Shown piece by piece: positions 17,627 through 25,973 of a stretch of 64,000 bases of DNA (position 1 is the stretch's first letter; each line of letters starts with the position of its first letter). The notes under the pieces are model-generated. The model made no database searches. It was not told where the DNA came from and saw only the letters and a list, made by a program, of their open reading frames with translations. A program made the translations under genes and the position numbers. The DNA comes from an uncultured bacterium. Its GTDB lineage: Bacteria; Verrucomicrobiota; Lentisphaeria; Victivallales; UBA1829. The DNA is taken from positions 184,324-248,323 of the forward strand of contig CACYHQ010000002.1 in NCBI GenBank assembly GCA_902774245.1. Direction: 5' to 3'.

Positions 17627-18997
17627 ATGAGCTTGGATTTCAAAAATGGCACCTGGTATTATGACTTCATGGTAGCTGGAAAGCGCTACCGTGGCACATG
17701 TCTTGACGCATCGGGTCAGCCCGCCCGGAATGAACGAACGGCCCTTGCATATGAAAATGCGCAACGGGCGAAGGTGGGTAATATTCGGTCAATCAAATCG
17801 ACAAAGGCACTGCTGGAAAACTACCGTGAAGAGCTTACAGGAAAAAAAGCGATCCCTCTCCGTGAAGCATACATACGTTCCCTTGAAAAACCCCGAAAAC
17901 GAATTCCTAGTGAGAGGCGACAAGCATTAAAAGCCGCTCAATGGAAAAATTTTTTATCTTTCATGGAGGACGTATATCCTGAGGTTACCCACCTTGCATT
18001 GGTCTCCCGACATCATGCTGAAGACTATGTAAATAATCTCGTTATTTACGGAAAGTACACGGTTCGCAAGGTTGGGAAACGTCGTGTTCCTCATCCTCTT
18101 TCTGGAGCGACCATTACGGACCACATCACCACGGTTACGGAAGTTTTTACGCTACTTGCTGAAGACGCCGGGATTGTGAATAATCCTTTCGCCAATATTC
18201 CAAAGCCGTCTCTGAAGACTGAGACCAGACAGCCTTTTACACTTGAGGAACTGGATATCATTAAGGAAAACCTTGATGAGTTCACCCGTCCACTGTTCTT
18301 CATTGCAATCGCCACGGCTCTGCGCGAAGGTGACATTTGCACTCTGAAATGGAGCGAAATCGACATGAAAAACCTCGTCATCCGCAGAGGAAAGATGCGA
18401 AAAACACAGGTCGGCGTTGACATTCCGATCATGCCACCATTGGCTGATTACTTTAGAATGCTTTGGGAGAATCGGACCGACAATGACGATTTTTCCGAAT
18501 ACGTCCTTCCAGATCACGCAAAAATGTATTTGAAGAACCGCTGCGGAGTGTCTTATCGTATCAAGTCCTTCCTGGAAGACAAGTGCCATATTGCTACCAC
18601 GATCAAACCGCCTGGACGAGATCGTGCGGTCTCCATCAAAGACCTTCATAGCTGTCGTCATTCCTTCTGCTACTATGCTGGATTAAACGGAATTCCGTTG
18701 AACGTCGTTCAGGGCATTGTCGGCCACATGACATCAGAAATGACCAAGCTTTACAGTAATCACGCCAGCTTGGAAGACAAACGTAAGAATATGCAACTTA
18801 TGTCCGATTTTATCCTGGACTTCGCTGATGGTACAGTTCCTTTGGCGACCGGAGACTGCTCATGTGATCCAGAGATTCTCGACCTCCTGAAACAGCTGCC
18901 TCGCCAGTATGCAGAAGAGATAAAGCAAATGCTTGAGCTTATGCTAAAAAAAGGTCCGCGATCCATTATTGAGCTGCGTCGACAGGTGACAGGATGA
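17627..18997 (+). CDS. int: Tyrosine recombinase/integrase of the tRNA-Val element
   Basis: 456 residues. An N-terminal arm-binding-like region (residues 1-60: WYYDFMVAGKRYRGTC) leads to a SAM-like core-binding domain (about 75-190) and the catalytic domain (about 200-390). The catalytic set is complete: R in TALREGDICTLKW, K in RRGKMRKTQ, HxxR in DLHSCRHSF, H in GIVGHMTSEMT and the nucleophile Y in KLYSNH. A C-terminal 65-residue extension follows. SD AAGAAGGAG precedes the start. It would cut and rejoin the 51-bp att sites for integration and excision. It sits 172 nt from attR. Confidence 0.94.
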   Translation: MSLDFKNGTWYYDFMVAGKRYRGTCLDASGQPARNERTALAYENAQRAKVGNIRSIKSTKALLENYREELTGKKAIPLREAYIRSLEKPRKRIPSERRQALKAAQWKNFLSFMEDVYPEVTHLALVSRHHAEDYVNNLVIYGKYTVRKVGKRRVPHPLSGATITDHITTVTEVFTLLAEDAGIVNNPFANIPKPSLKTETRQPFTLEELDIIKENLDEFTRPLFFIAIATALREGDICTLKWSEIDMKNLVIRRGKMRKTQVGVDIPIMPPLADYFRMLWENRTDNDDFSEYVLPDHAKMYLKNRCGVSYRIKSFLEDKCHIATTIKPPGRDRAVSIKDLHSCRHSFCYYAGLNGIPLNVVQGIVGHMTSEMTKLYSNHASLEDKRKNMQLMSDFILDFADGTVPLATGDCSCDPEILDLLKQLPRQYAEEIKQMLELMLKKGPRSIIELRRQVTG

Positions 18998-19169
18998 TCG
19001 AAAGAAGCTTCGTCCCTGCAAAAAACTCTTTCGCACGCGCACATGTGGCTACACCGCGCTCTCTGCTACTACAGAATACAACCTCACACATGCAGCTATA
19101 TGAAAAAAGGATTCTCCGAATTTTTCCCGAAAAACTATGCATCTTGCTGATAATCAGTAATCATAACCC

Positions 19170-19220
19170 CGTTGACATCGTGGAGGTCGTAGATTCGAGT
19201 TCTACTACGCCCACCATTTT
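19170..19220 (+). repeat. attR: 51-bp copy of the tRNA-Val 3' half
   Basis: Exact copy of 13723-13773 without the 5' half of a tRNA, so it is not a functional tRNA gene. The 18998-19169 stretch before it holds no gene I can support. Confidence 0.92.
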
Positions 19221-19234
19221 TGTATCATGTCAAG

Positions 19235-19266
19235 CCGCTGGAAACGAACAGGTTTCCGGCGGTTTT
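19235..19266 (+). terminator. Original chromosomal terminator of tRNA-Val
   Basis: CCGCTGGAAAC (19235-19245) and GTTTCCGGCGG (19252-19262), followed by TTTT. Before insertion this would have been the tRNA terminator; now it stands beyond attR. Confidence 0.7.
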
Positions 19267-19347
19267 CATTTCTCCGGTTTCCCCTTGATTCCGTCCGTAT
19301 GAATAGGCCATTCTATAAGAAAAACGTGCGTATCGCGCCGCTTTTCC

Positions 19348-19376
19348 TTGCATTTTCCAGAGAATAATGCTATATT
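19348..19376 (+). promoter_or_regulatory. ackA promoter
   Basis: TTGCAT (19348-19353), 17-nt spacer, TATATT (19371-19376), about 46 nt before the ATG. Confidence 0.75.
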
Positions 19377-19422
19377 ATTTACTTTCTTCGATTTTAAACC
19401 CCGAAACCATAAAGGATTCCGC

Positions 19423-20634
19423 ATGAAAATTCTCGTGATCAACTCCGGCAGCTCCTCCCTCAAATTCACACTCTTCGAGATGGAAGGCGGCAGCAACACC
19501 GTCATCGCGTCCGGCCTCGTGGAGCGCGTCGGCACTCCGACTCCGAACCTCATCATCAAGCGTCCGGACGGTTTCAAGTTCGAAGAATCCCCCGAAGGCG
19601 TGAAGAACCACTCCGATGGTCTCCGCGCGGTCTGCGCCAAGCTCGTCGATCCCCAGATCGGCGTCCTGAAGAGTCTCTCCGAAGTCAAGGCGATCGGCCA
19701 CCGCGTGCTCCACGGCGGCGAAAAGATCACCGCCCCGGTCAAGGTCGACGGCGCCGTCAAGGACATCATCCGCGAGTGCATCCCGCTGGGACCGCTCCAC
19801 AACCCCGCCAACCTCAGCGGCATCGAAGCCTGCGAAGAGATTTTCGCCGGCGTTCCGAATGTCGCCGTGTTCGACACGCAGTTCCACCAGACCATGCCCC
19901 CGGAGGCCTACCTCTACGCCATCCCGATGGAGTACTACAAGAAGTACGGCATCCGCAAGTACGGTTTCCACGGCACCAGCCATCGTTTCGTGACCCTCTC
20001 CACCGCCGAATTCCTCGGCAAGAAGCCTGAAGACATCACGATTATCACCTGCCACCTCGGCAACGGCTGCAGCATGGCCGCCGTCAAGAACGGCAAGGTC
20101 GTCGACACCACGATGGGCCTCACCCCGCTCGAGGGCCTCATGATGGGCACCCGCAGCGGCGATATGGACCCCGCTGCCGTGCTCCGCATGGTCGACGTCG
20201 GCAACACCGCCAAGGAAGTCGACACCATCCTGAACAAGAAGTCCGGCCTCCTCGCCATCGGCGGCATCGGCAGCGGCGACATGCGCGACATCGTGAACGC
20301 CGCCGACTCCGGCAACAAGGATGCCTCCCTCGCTCTCAAGATGTTCATCCGCCGCATCGTCAAGTACATCGGCTCCTACTACGTACTCCTCGGCGGCGCG
20401 GACGCCATCGTCTTCACCGGCGGTATCGGCGAACACTCCATCCCGGAACGCAAGGCCATCCTCGACGGCATCGCCTGCCTCGGCATCAAGTGCGACGACG
20501 CGAAGAACAAGGAATGCTTCGGCAAGGCCGGCGTTATCTCCACTGACGACAGCGCCTGGAAGGCCATCGTCATGCCCACCAACGAAGAGCTGATGATCGC
20601 CCTCGAGACCGTCAAGACCCTCGGCCTCGCTTGA
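19423..20634 (+). CDS. ackA: Acetate kinase
   Basis: 403 residues. It interconverts acetyl phosphate and acetate with ADP/ATP, giving the ATP-yielding step of acetate fermentation. Signature motifs: MKILVINSGSSSLKF at the N-terminus, GHRVLHGGEKI, the catalytic FDTQFHQTMP, KYGFHGTSHRFV and LTPLEGLMMGTRSGDMDP, then TGGIGEHSIPERKAIL. No phosphotransacetylase gene is next to it. The ATG at 19423 has AAAGGA upstream and follows its promoter directly. Confidence 0.97.
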   Translation: MKILVINSGSSSLKFTLFEMEGGSNTVIASGLVERVGTPTPNLIIKRPDGFKFEESPEGVKNHSDGLRAVCAKLVDPQIGVLKSLSEVKAIGHRVLHGGEKITAPVKVDGAVKDIIRECIPLGPLHNPANLSGIEACEEIFAGVPNVAVFDTQFHQTMPPEAYLYAIPMEYYKKYGIRKYGFHGTSHRFVTLSTAEFLGKKPEDITIITCHLGNGCSMAAVKNGKVVDTTMGLTPLEGLMMGTRSGDMDPAAVLRMVDVGNTAKEVDTILNKKSGLLAIGGIGSGDMRDIVNAADSGNKDASLALKMFIRRIVKYIGSYYVLLGGADAIVFTGGIGEHSIPERKAILDGIACLGIKCDDAKNKECFGKAGVISTDDSAWKAIVMPTNEELMIALETVKTLGLA

Positions 20635-20648
20635 CCTTAAAAATACAT

Positions 20649-20670
20649 GTGCGCGAGCATAGCCGCGCAC
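20649..20670 (+). repeat. REP-like hairpin after ackA
   Basis: GTGCGCG (20649-20655) and CGCGCAC (20664-20670) around AGCATAGC. A near copy lies at 34118-34140, also just after a stop codon. Confidence 0.5.
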
Positions 20671-20693
20671 TGCATCATCACACGCAGTGTGTG

Positions 20694-20736
20694 CCCCGGA
20701 ATCCCGTATGATGCAAGATTTCGGGGTTGTTTTTTG
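20694..20736 (+). terminator. ackA terminator
   Basis: CCCCGGAATC (20694-20703) and GATTTCGGGG (20717-20726), 10 bp with one G-T pair, followed by TTGTTTTTTG. The remaining gap to 20888 contains short ATGACGGA-type repeats (20809-20840) and nothing else I can name. Confidence 0.8.
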
Positions 20737-20888
20737 TCGGTTTATTATCTTCTTTCCGTTTCTTGAAAAGACTGAACGGAAGAATATTAAACCCTTTCAA
20801 ATCAAAGAAATGACGGAATGACGACGGAATGACGGATGATTTGACGGTGTAACAATCCGCCCGAATATGCCGTCTCGAAAAAGGAAGA

Positions 20889-21680
20889 TTATTTTGACGC
20901 CTGAAGCCGGTCGAGATATGCGCCGAAGGTCTCGAACGTGCCGGAACGGCCGAGGCTCGCGATGAGGCGGCGCAGGCGATTGCACTGGGATTCGCCTGCG
21001 TGCCGCACGATGTAGCCGGGGATCTTCCACTGGGGCTCCGCGGCGCGTTCGTGGTATTCCCACGGATGCGAATACATGTTGAAGAATCCGGTGGCGGACA
21101 TGGCGGTCTTCGCCAACGGGAGGTAGAGCGCCAGCGGGAGGTTCTTGAAGGAGAGCCAGAACAGCGGGAAGCGGACTACGGGCAGGGCGGACACGGGCAT
21201 CTGCCACAGGCCGCACGCCTCCCGGAATGGCTTCAGCGGGGCGGTGAAATTGCTGTAGCGGCCCGGCAGCCAAACGGGATTCAGGGAGGACTCGTACTCG
21301 TATCCGGCGTCCAGGATGTCCTGTTTGCCGACCTTGGCGAGGCGCGCCATGCGGAATCCGCGGACGGGTGTGCCGACGATCTCTTCCAGTGCTTCGCGGG
21401 AACGTTTCAAGTCGGCGGGTTCGAACGTGGTGTGGGAATAGCCGTGCGAGGCGATCTCATGGCCGGACGCCTTCATTTCGCGTACGAGATCGGGAAACTC
21501 CAGCGCGAATGCCGCCGTAACGAAAAACGTGACGCGTGCGTCCGCCTCGTTCACGAGCTTGAGAATGCGCCGCGTACCCTCGCCCGCGATGGAAAACATG
21601 TCGTCGCGGGAGATCTCCACGCCGAACTCGGTCGGCAGGTCGAATTCCTCGATATCGAACGAAAGCAGGATGCTCTTCAT
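20889..21680 (-). CDS. Polysaccharide deacetylase family protein (NodB domain)
   Basis: 263 residues. The N-terminal strand ILLSFDIEEFDLPTEFG carries the metal aspartate. ADARVTFFVTAAFA and the HxxxH pair in GHEIASHGYSHTTFEP follow, then FRMARLAKVG and NMYSHPWEY. This is the CE4 fold that removes N-acyl groups from sugars; family members act on peptidoglycan, LPS precursors or exopolysaccharide. It lies 3 nt after a GT2 glycosyltransferase in the same direction, so the pair likely builds and trims one envelope glycan or glycolipid. Substrate unknown. Confidence 0.85.
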   Translation of the reverse strand: MKSILLSFDIEEFDLPTEFGVEISRDDMFSIAGEGTRRILKLVNEADARVTFFVTAAFALEFPDLVREMKASGHEIASHGYSHTTFEPADLKRSREALEEIVGTPVRGFRMARLAKVGKQDILDAGYEYESSLNPVWLPGRYSNFTAPLKPFREACGLWQMPVSALPVVRFPLFWLSFKNLPLALYLPLAKTAMSATGFFNMYSHPWEYHERAAEPQWKIPGYIVRHAGESQCNRLRRLIASLGRSGTFETFGAYLDRLQASK

Positions 21681-21683
21681 CGG

Positions 21684-22433
21684 TCAGTCCTGCGCCGGGC
21701 GGTGCTGTTTTTTGCGGAACCAGTGCGCGGGCATGATGCGGAGGAAGTGTCCGAGCTCGCGGAACAGCACGCGCCAGCCCATTTTCGAGAAGGAGAGGCC
21801 GGGCCGCAGCGTGAGCGGGATCGTGTCGATGCGGAGTCCGCGGTCCCAGGCGAGCAGGATGAACTCGGTGTCGAACAGGAAGGTGTCGACCGTGGTGTCC
21901 AGAAACGCCTGTCTTCCGGCGCCCTTGAACGCTTTCATCCCGGCCTGCGTGTCGAGGTAGCGTTCCGGCATCCCGAGCAGGAACCTGTTCAGACGCCGCA
22001 CGCCCCTGGAAATAAGCTTGCGGAGCGAATGCAGGGCGTTGCCGTAGTCGGCGCCGCGCACGCCCATCACGACGTCCGCGCCGGATTTCAGTCGGTCGAA
22101 CGCCTCGGCGGCGCACTGCCAGCCGAACGGGAAATCGCCGTCGGTGTAGATCTGGATGTCTCCGTCCGCTTTCTGAACGGCATGACGCAGGCAATAGCCT
22201 TTTCCGTGATTCACGTCGCAGGTGGAAAAAATGAACTCATCGGCGACCGCGCGGATGGCATCCAACGCCTCGTCCGGGTAGCAGGACTTCGGCGAGCCGT
22301 CGTTGGCGAGAATGACGCGCAGAGTCGAGCCGCGTTCGTTCAGCGCCTTTCTGAGCGCCGCGACGGATTCGAGCAGATGATTCAGCCATCCCTCATGGGG
22401 CTTGTAGAACGGGAGGATCAGGTCGGTTTTCAT
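21684..22433 (-). CDS. GT2 family glycosyltransferase (dolichyl-phosphate-mannose-synthase-like)
   Basis: 249 residues. It starts KTDLILPFYKPHEGW, then VILANDGSPKS, NHGKGYCLRHAV and QIYTDGDFPFGW (the DxD-like metal site), with TQAGMKAFKG and FDTEFILLAWDRGL, as in polyprenyl-phosphate sugar transferases. No C-terminal TM pair is seen, but the tail is hydrophobic and basic. It is followed by the deacetylase and preceded by ruvB (37-nt gap). Probably makes a lipid-linked sugar; donor and acceptor unknown. Confidence 0.84.
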   Translation of the reverse strand: MKTDLILPFYKPHEGWLNHLLESVAALRKALNERGSTLRVILANDGSPKSCYPDEALDAIRAVADEFIFSTCDVNHGKGYCLRHAVQKADGDIQIYTDGDFPFGWQCAAEAFDRLKSGADVVMGVRGADYGNALHSLRKLISRGVRRLNRFLLGMPERYLDTQAGMKAFKGAGRQAFLDTTVDTFLFDTEFILLAWDRGLRIDTIPLTLRPGLSFSKMGWRVLFRELGHFLRIMPAHWFRKKQHRPAQD

Positions 22434-22470
22434 TGGGGCGGGGGTGGCGCGGATATCGAAGGTGTTGGGG

Positions 22471-23538
22471 TTACTGGAAGAAATCGGGCTGGTCGGAATC
22501 GGTTTTCTTACCGGAGGAGCCGCGTCCGGTCAGTCTGTTTTTCGCGGTGAGGCCGAAAAGCGACCAGGATTTGTCGGTGGCGATGCGTCCCTGCGGCGAA
22601 CGCATGAGGTAGCCCTCCTGGATGAGATAGGGCTCGTAGACTTCCTCGATGGTGCCGGGATCTTCGCCGATGGCGACGGCGAGCGAGTTCAGGCCGACCG
22701 GGCCGCCGTTGAAATTCGCGACGATGGTCTCGAGGATGCGTTTGTCCATCTCGTCAAGGCCGTTGCTGTCGATCTCCATCATGGAGAGCGCCTTGCGGGC
22801 GGTCTCGTCGTCGATCGTGCCGTCGCCGCGCACCTGTGCGAAATCGCGCGCCCAGGACAGCAGATTGTTGGCGATACGCGGGGTGCCGCGGCTTCTGCGG
22901 GCGATCTCGAATGCGGCTTCCGGAGTGATGCCGACGTTCAGGATGCGGGCGGACCGCTGGACGATCTTCTGCAGGTTTTCCGGGTCGTAGTAGTCCAGGC
23001 GCGGCGCGAGCTTGAATCTGGCGCGGAGCGGGGCGGAGAGGAGTCCCTGCCGCGTGGTCGCGCCGATGAGCGTGAATTTGGCGAGGTTCAGACGGACGGA
23101 GCGCGCGCCGGGTCCCTGGTCCAGCATGATGTCGATGAAATAGTCCTCCATGGCGCTGTAGAGGTATTCCTCCACGGCGGTGTTCAGACGGTGGATCTCG
23201 TCGATGAAGAGGATGTCGCCGTCCTCCATGGAAGTGAGCAGGCCGGCAAGGTCGCCGGGTTTTTCGATGACCGGGCCGCTGGAGGATTTGATGCTCGCGC
23301 CTTTTTCGTTTGCGATGATATAGGCAAGCGTGGTCTTGCCGAGTCCGGGCGGACCGTAGAGCAGAAGATGCCCGAGCGGTTCGTTGCGCCGTTTGGCGGC
23401 CTCGACGTAAACTTTCAGGCGTTCCTTGACGCTTTCCTGACCGGGGAAGTCCTCGAATTTCTGCGGACGCAGCGTCTTTTCGACGGTCTCGTCGCGGCGG
23501 TTCAGCGTCGAGGTGATGTATCGTTCGGTTTCAGCCAT
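22471..23538 (-). CDS. ruvB: Holliday junction branch migration helicase RuvB
   Basis: 355-residue AAA+ ring motor that drives branch migration with RuvA. Motifs: LRPQKFEDFPGQESVKERL, Walker A YGPPGLGKTTLAYI, Walker B DILFIDEIHRLN, sensor TLIGATTRQGLLSAPLRARF, and the C-terminal winged helix with EPYLIQEGYLMRSPQGR. ruvA and ruvC are not next to it. It follows mreB by 28 nt. Confidence 0.97.
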   Translation of the reverse strand: MAETERYITSTLNRRDETVEKTLRPQKFEDFPGQESVKERLKVYVEAAKRRNEPLGHLLLYGPPGLGKTTLAYIIANEKGASIKSSSGPVIEKPGDLAGLLTSMEDGDILFIDEIHRLNTAVEEYLYSAMEDYFIDIMLDQGPGARSVRLNLAKFTLIGATTRQGLLSAPLRARFKLAPRLDYYDPENLQKIVQRSARILNVGITPEAAFEIARRSRGTPRIANNLLSWARDFAQVRGDGTIDDETARKALSMMEIDSNGLDEMDKRILETIVANFNGGPVGLNSLAVAIGEDPGTIEEVYEPYLIQEGYLMRSPQGRIATDKSWSLFGLTAKNRLTGRGSSGKKTDSDQPDFFQ

Positions 23539-23566
23539 TTCAGATCGGGAACCGGATGATGCCGCC

Positions 23567-24574
23567 TCAGTTCATTTCCTGCAGGACCACACCGGTGCCC
23601 TTCACGACGGCGTTCAGCGGGTCGTCGGACACGAAGACGGGGAGGTTGATCTCCTCGGAGATCAGGCGGTCCAGGCCGCGGATCAGGGCGCCGCCGCCCG
23701 CGAGCATGATGCCGCGGTCCATGAGGTCGGAGGCGAGTTCCGGCGGGCAGTGTTCGAGCGTGGAGCGCACGGCGTCGACGATGCTGGCGATGGGTTCCTG
23801 GAGGGCGGTGCGGATCTCCTGCGAGGTGACGCGGATGCTCTTCGGAAGTCCGGACACGAGGTCGCGGCCCTTCACTTCCATGGAATCTTCAAGGTCGGGC
23901 ACCTGATAGGCGCTGCCGATGCGGATCTTGATATCTTCGGCCATGCGTTCGCCGATGAGCAGGTTGTATACGCGTTTCATGTGCTGGATGATGGACGAGT
24001 CCATCTCGTCGCCGCCCACGCGGCAACTGCGCATTTCCACGATGCCGGAGAGCGAGATCACGGCCACTTCGGTCGTGCCGCCGCCGATGTCGACGATCAT
24101 GCTGCCGGTCGGTTCCGCCACGGGCAGGCCGACGCCGATTGCGGACGCCATCGGTTCCGGGATGGTGATGACCTTCGCGGCGCCCGCGTGCATGGCGCTG
24201 TCCTGCACGGCGCGGCTTTCGACTTCGGTGATGCCGGAGGGAACGGCCACGACGACCGTGGGATGGAAGATGCGCTGGTAGGGCGCCATGAAGCCTTTCG
24301 CCTTCGTGATGAAATAACGCAGCATGTCCTCGGTCACGGCGAAGTCGGCGATCACGCCCGCCTTCATCGGGCGGACGGCCTTGATGTTCATCGGGCAGCG
24401 CCCGAGCATGCGTTTCGCTTCGATTCCGACCGTGACGTCCCCGTCGTCGCGGATGGCGACTACGGACGGCTCGTTCAGGACGACGCCGTGGTCCTTGACA
24501 TAGACCAGGCAGTTCGCGGTTCCCAGGTCGATGCCGATATCGCTCGAGAAGAATTTTGAAAATCTGAACTTCAT
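23567..24574 (-). CDS. mreB: Rod shape-determining protein MreB
   Basis: 335-residue bacterial actin that guides cell-wall synthesis along the cylinder. The phosphate loops are clear: IGIDLGTANCLVYVKDHGVV, VVAVPSGITEVESRAV and MIVDIGGGTTEVAVISL, then LAGGGALIRGLD. GGAGGG with ideal spacing precedes the ATG. mreC and mreD do not follow; the next gene is ruvB. Indicates a rod or ovoid cell with peptidoglycan. Confidence 0.97.
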   Translation of the reverse strand: MKFRFSKFFSSDIGIDLGTANCLVYVKDHGVVLNEPSVVAIRDDGDVTVGIEAKRMLGRCPMNIKAVRPMKAGVIADFAVTEDMLRYFITKAKGFMAPYQRIFHPTVVVAVPSGITEVESRAVQDSAMHAGAAKVITIPEPMASAIGVGLPVAEPTGSMIVDIGGGTTEVAVISLSGIVEMRSCRVGGDEMDSSIIQHMKRVYNLLIGERMAEDIKIRIGSAYQVPDLEDSMEVKGRDLVSGLPKSIRVTSQEIRTALQEPIASIVDAVRSTLEHCPPELASDLMDRGIMLAGGGALIRGLDRLISEEINLPVFVSDDPLNAVVKGTGVVLQEMN

Positions 24575-24626
24575 GTTTATGCCCTCCGGCGGTTCTTGTT
24601 CTCAGGCTGCATCATCGCATATCCAT

Positions 24627-24654
24627 AATTTAGACTGCATTTTCAGGAAGTAAA
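24627..24654 (-). promoter_or_regulatory. Possible mreB promoter
   Basis: On the minus strand TTTACT (24654-24649), 16-nt spacer, TAAATT (24632-24627). Weaker than the other promoters here. Confidence 0.4.
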
Positions 24655-24675
24655 GCGTGTTTCCTGTTTTTTTCG

Positions 24676-25944
24676 TTATTTTTTCAGGCGCTCCGGCACA
24701 TGCGTGTGGTTGATCATGTCGTCGAACGTCTCGCGGTCGCGGATCACCGTCGCCTCGGAACCGTTCACAAGCACCTCGGCGGCGCGCAGACGGCCGTTGT
24801 ACTGATAGCTCATGCCGAATCCGTAGGCGCCGGCATTCTCCACCACGATGAGGTCGCCGGGAGCCAGACTGGCGGGCAGGCTGCGTTCCTTGACCCAGTA
24901 GTCGGTGTTTTCGCAGAGCTGGCCGCAGAGGCCCAGATTTTCGCGCGGTTCGCTTTCCTTGCCGTCGACGTAGATGTGGTGGTAGGACCCGTAGAACGCG
25001 GGCCGCACGAGCACGTTCATGCCGACGTCGGTGCCCACGATCTTCGTGTAGGATTCCTTCACGGCGTGGACGCGGCCGATCACGTATCCGGCGTTGCCGA
25101 CGAAGTAGCGTGCGGGCTCCATTTCGAGGCGAGGCGGCTTCATGCCGTACTGTTCCACGAAGGATTTGAAGACGTCTGCTGTCTTCTTCGCGGCGGCTTC
25201 CAGGTCCAGGGAGGCCTCGCCGGGTTCGTACGGGATGCCGAGTCCGCCGCCGAGGTCGATGAATTCAAAGTCGATCCCGAGCTCCTTGCTGGTCTTGCAG
25301 ACGATTTCCATCAGCAGCTTCGTGACGAAGGGGAAATAGTCCGCGTCGGTGATGCAGGAGCCGGTCATCATGTGCACGCCGAAACGCTTCACGCCGGCCT
25401 CCTTCGCCATGCGGAACGCTGCCGTGACCTTGTCCGGGTGGATGCCGAACTTCGCCTTCGGTCCGGCGTTCGTCACGTATTCGCCGACGTTGCTCTTGCC
25501 GTAGCCCGGGTTCACGCGGAACGAAATGACCTCCGGCACGCCGAATTTCAGCAGGCGCGGGAACAGGCTTTCGTCGTCGAGGTTGATGACGGCGCCCGTC
25601 TCGATGCCCTGACGCAGGTCCTCGTCGGAGAGGAAGTTGCCGCTGAACATGATGTTCTCGCCGGTGAGACCCACGGATTTCGCCAGCAGGATCTCGTTCA
25701 CGCTCGCGCAGTCCGCGCCCGCGCCCTCCTGACGGAGGATGTTCACGATGGCCGGATTGTTGCAGCACTTCACGGCGTAGAACATGCGGAAATCGGGATA
25801 GTATTTCTTGAAGGTCGCAACCGCGCGTCTGTAGTTGTCGCGGATTTTCTGTTCGTCGTAAACATAAAGCGGAGTGCCGTACTTCGCGGCGAGTTCCGCG
25901 ACGGGGATGTCTCCGATTTTGATCTTGTCCTGTTCGATTTTCAT
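24676..25944 (-). CDS. lysA: Diaminopimelate decarboxylase
   Basis: 422-residue PLP enzyme of the alanine racemase fold that turns meso-diaminopimelate into L-lysine. The PLP lysine is in FRMFYAVKCCNNPAIVNIL; other sites are GFGVHMMTGS-type (VKRFGVHMMTGS), DLGGGLGIPYEPGE, the active-site cysteine in GLCGQLCENTDYW and VENAGAYGFGMSYQYNGR. I prefer the ATG at 25944; an upstream ATG at 25965 (MSKGTGT) is possible. It starts 29 nt after the lptD stop, likely the same transcript. Confidence 0.9.
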   Translation of the reverse strand: MKIEQDKIKIGDIPVAELAAKYGTPLYVYDEQKIRDNYRRAVATFKKYYPDFRMFYAVKCCNNPAIVNILRQEGAGADCASVNEILLAKSVGLTGENIMFSGNFLSDEDLRQGIETGAVINLDDESLFPRLLKFGVPEVISFRVNPGYGKSNVGEYVTNAGPKAKFGIHPDKVTAAFRMAKEAGVKRFGVHMMTGSCITDADYFPFVTKLLMEIVCKTSKELGIDFEFIDLGGGLGIPYEPGEASLDLEAAAKKTADVFKSFVEQYGMKPPRLEMEPARYFVGNAGYVIGRVHAVKESYTKIVGTDVGMNVLVRPAFYGSYHHIYVDGKESEPRENLGLCGQLCENTDYWVKERSLPASLAPGDLIVVENAGAYGFGMSYQYNGRLRAAEVLVNGSEATVIRDRETFDDMINHTHVPERLKK

Positions 25945-25973
25945 AGTTCCGGTACCTTTCGACATGTCTTTGC

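Larger units (their letters stand above)
13723..19220 (+). mobile_element. Small integrative element in tRNA-Val, about 5.45 kb
   Basis: Bounded by 51-bp att repeats and visibly lower in GC than the genes on either side. Contents, left to right: a short direct-repeat patch, an SF3/D5-type helicase, a secreted protein and a 58-residue Gly-rich membrane protein (both leftward), a RepA-like ATPase lacking its 5' part, and a tyrosine integrase next to attR. I see no capsid, tail, relaxase or conjugation genes. It looks like a satellite or plasmid-like integrative element that would need a helper to move between cells, or a decaying one. Confidence 0.88.

Noticed and set aside
17665..17690. Sigma-54 promoter-like TGGCAC-N5-TTGAC
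   Set aside because: It lies inside the integrase coding region, lacks the TTGC(A/T) -12 element, and is a single hit.
19170..19220. Second tRNA-Val gene
   Set aside because: Only the 3' half from the anticodon loop is present; the D arm and 5' acceptor strand are missing.
20809..20840. ATGACGGA short tandem repeats between ackA and the deacetylase
   Set aside because: Only a few imperfect units in a short convergent gap; nothing ties them to a function.
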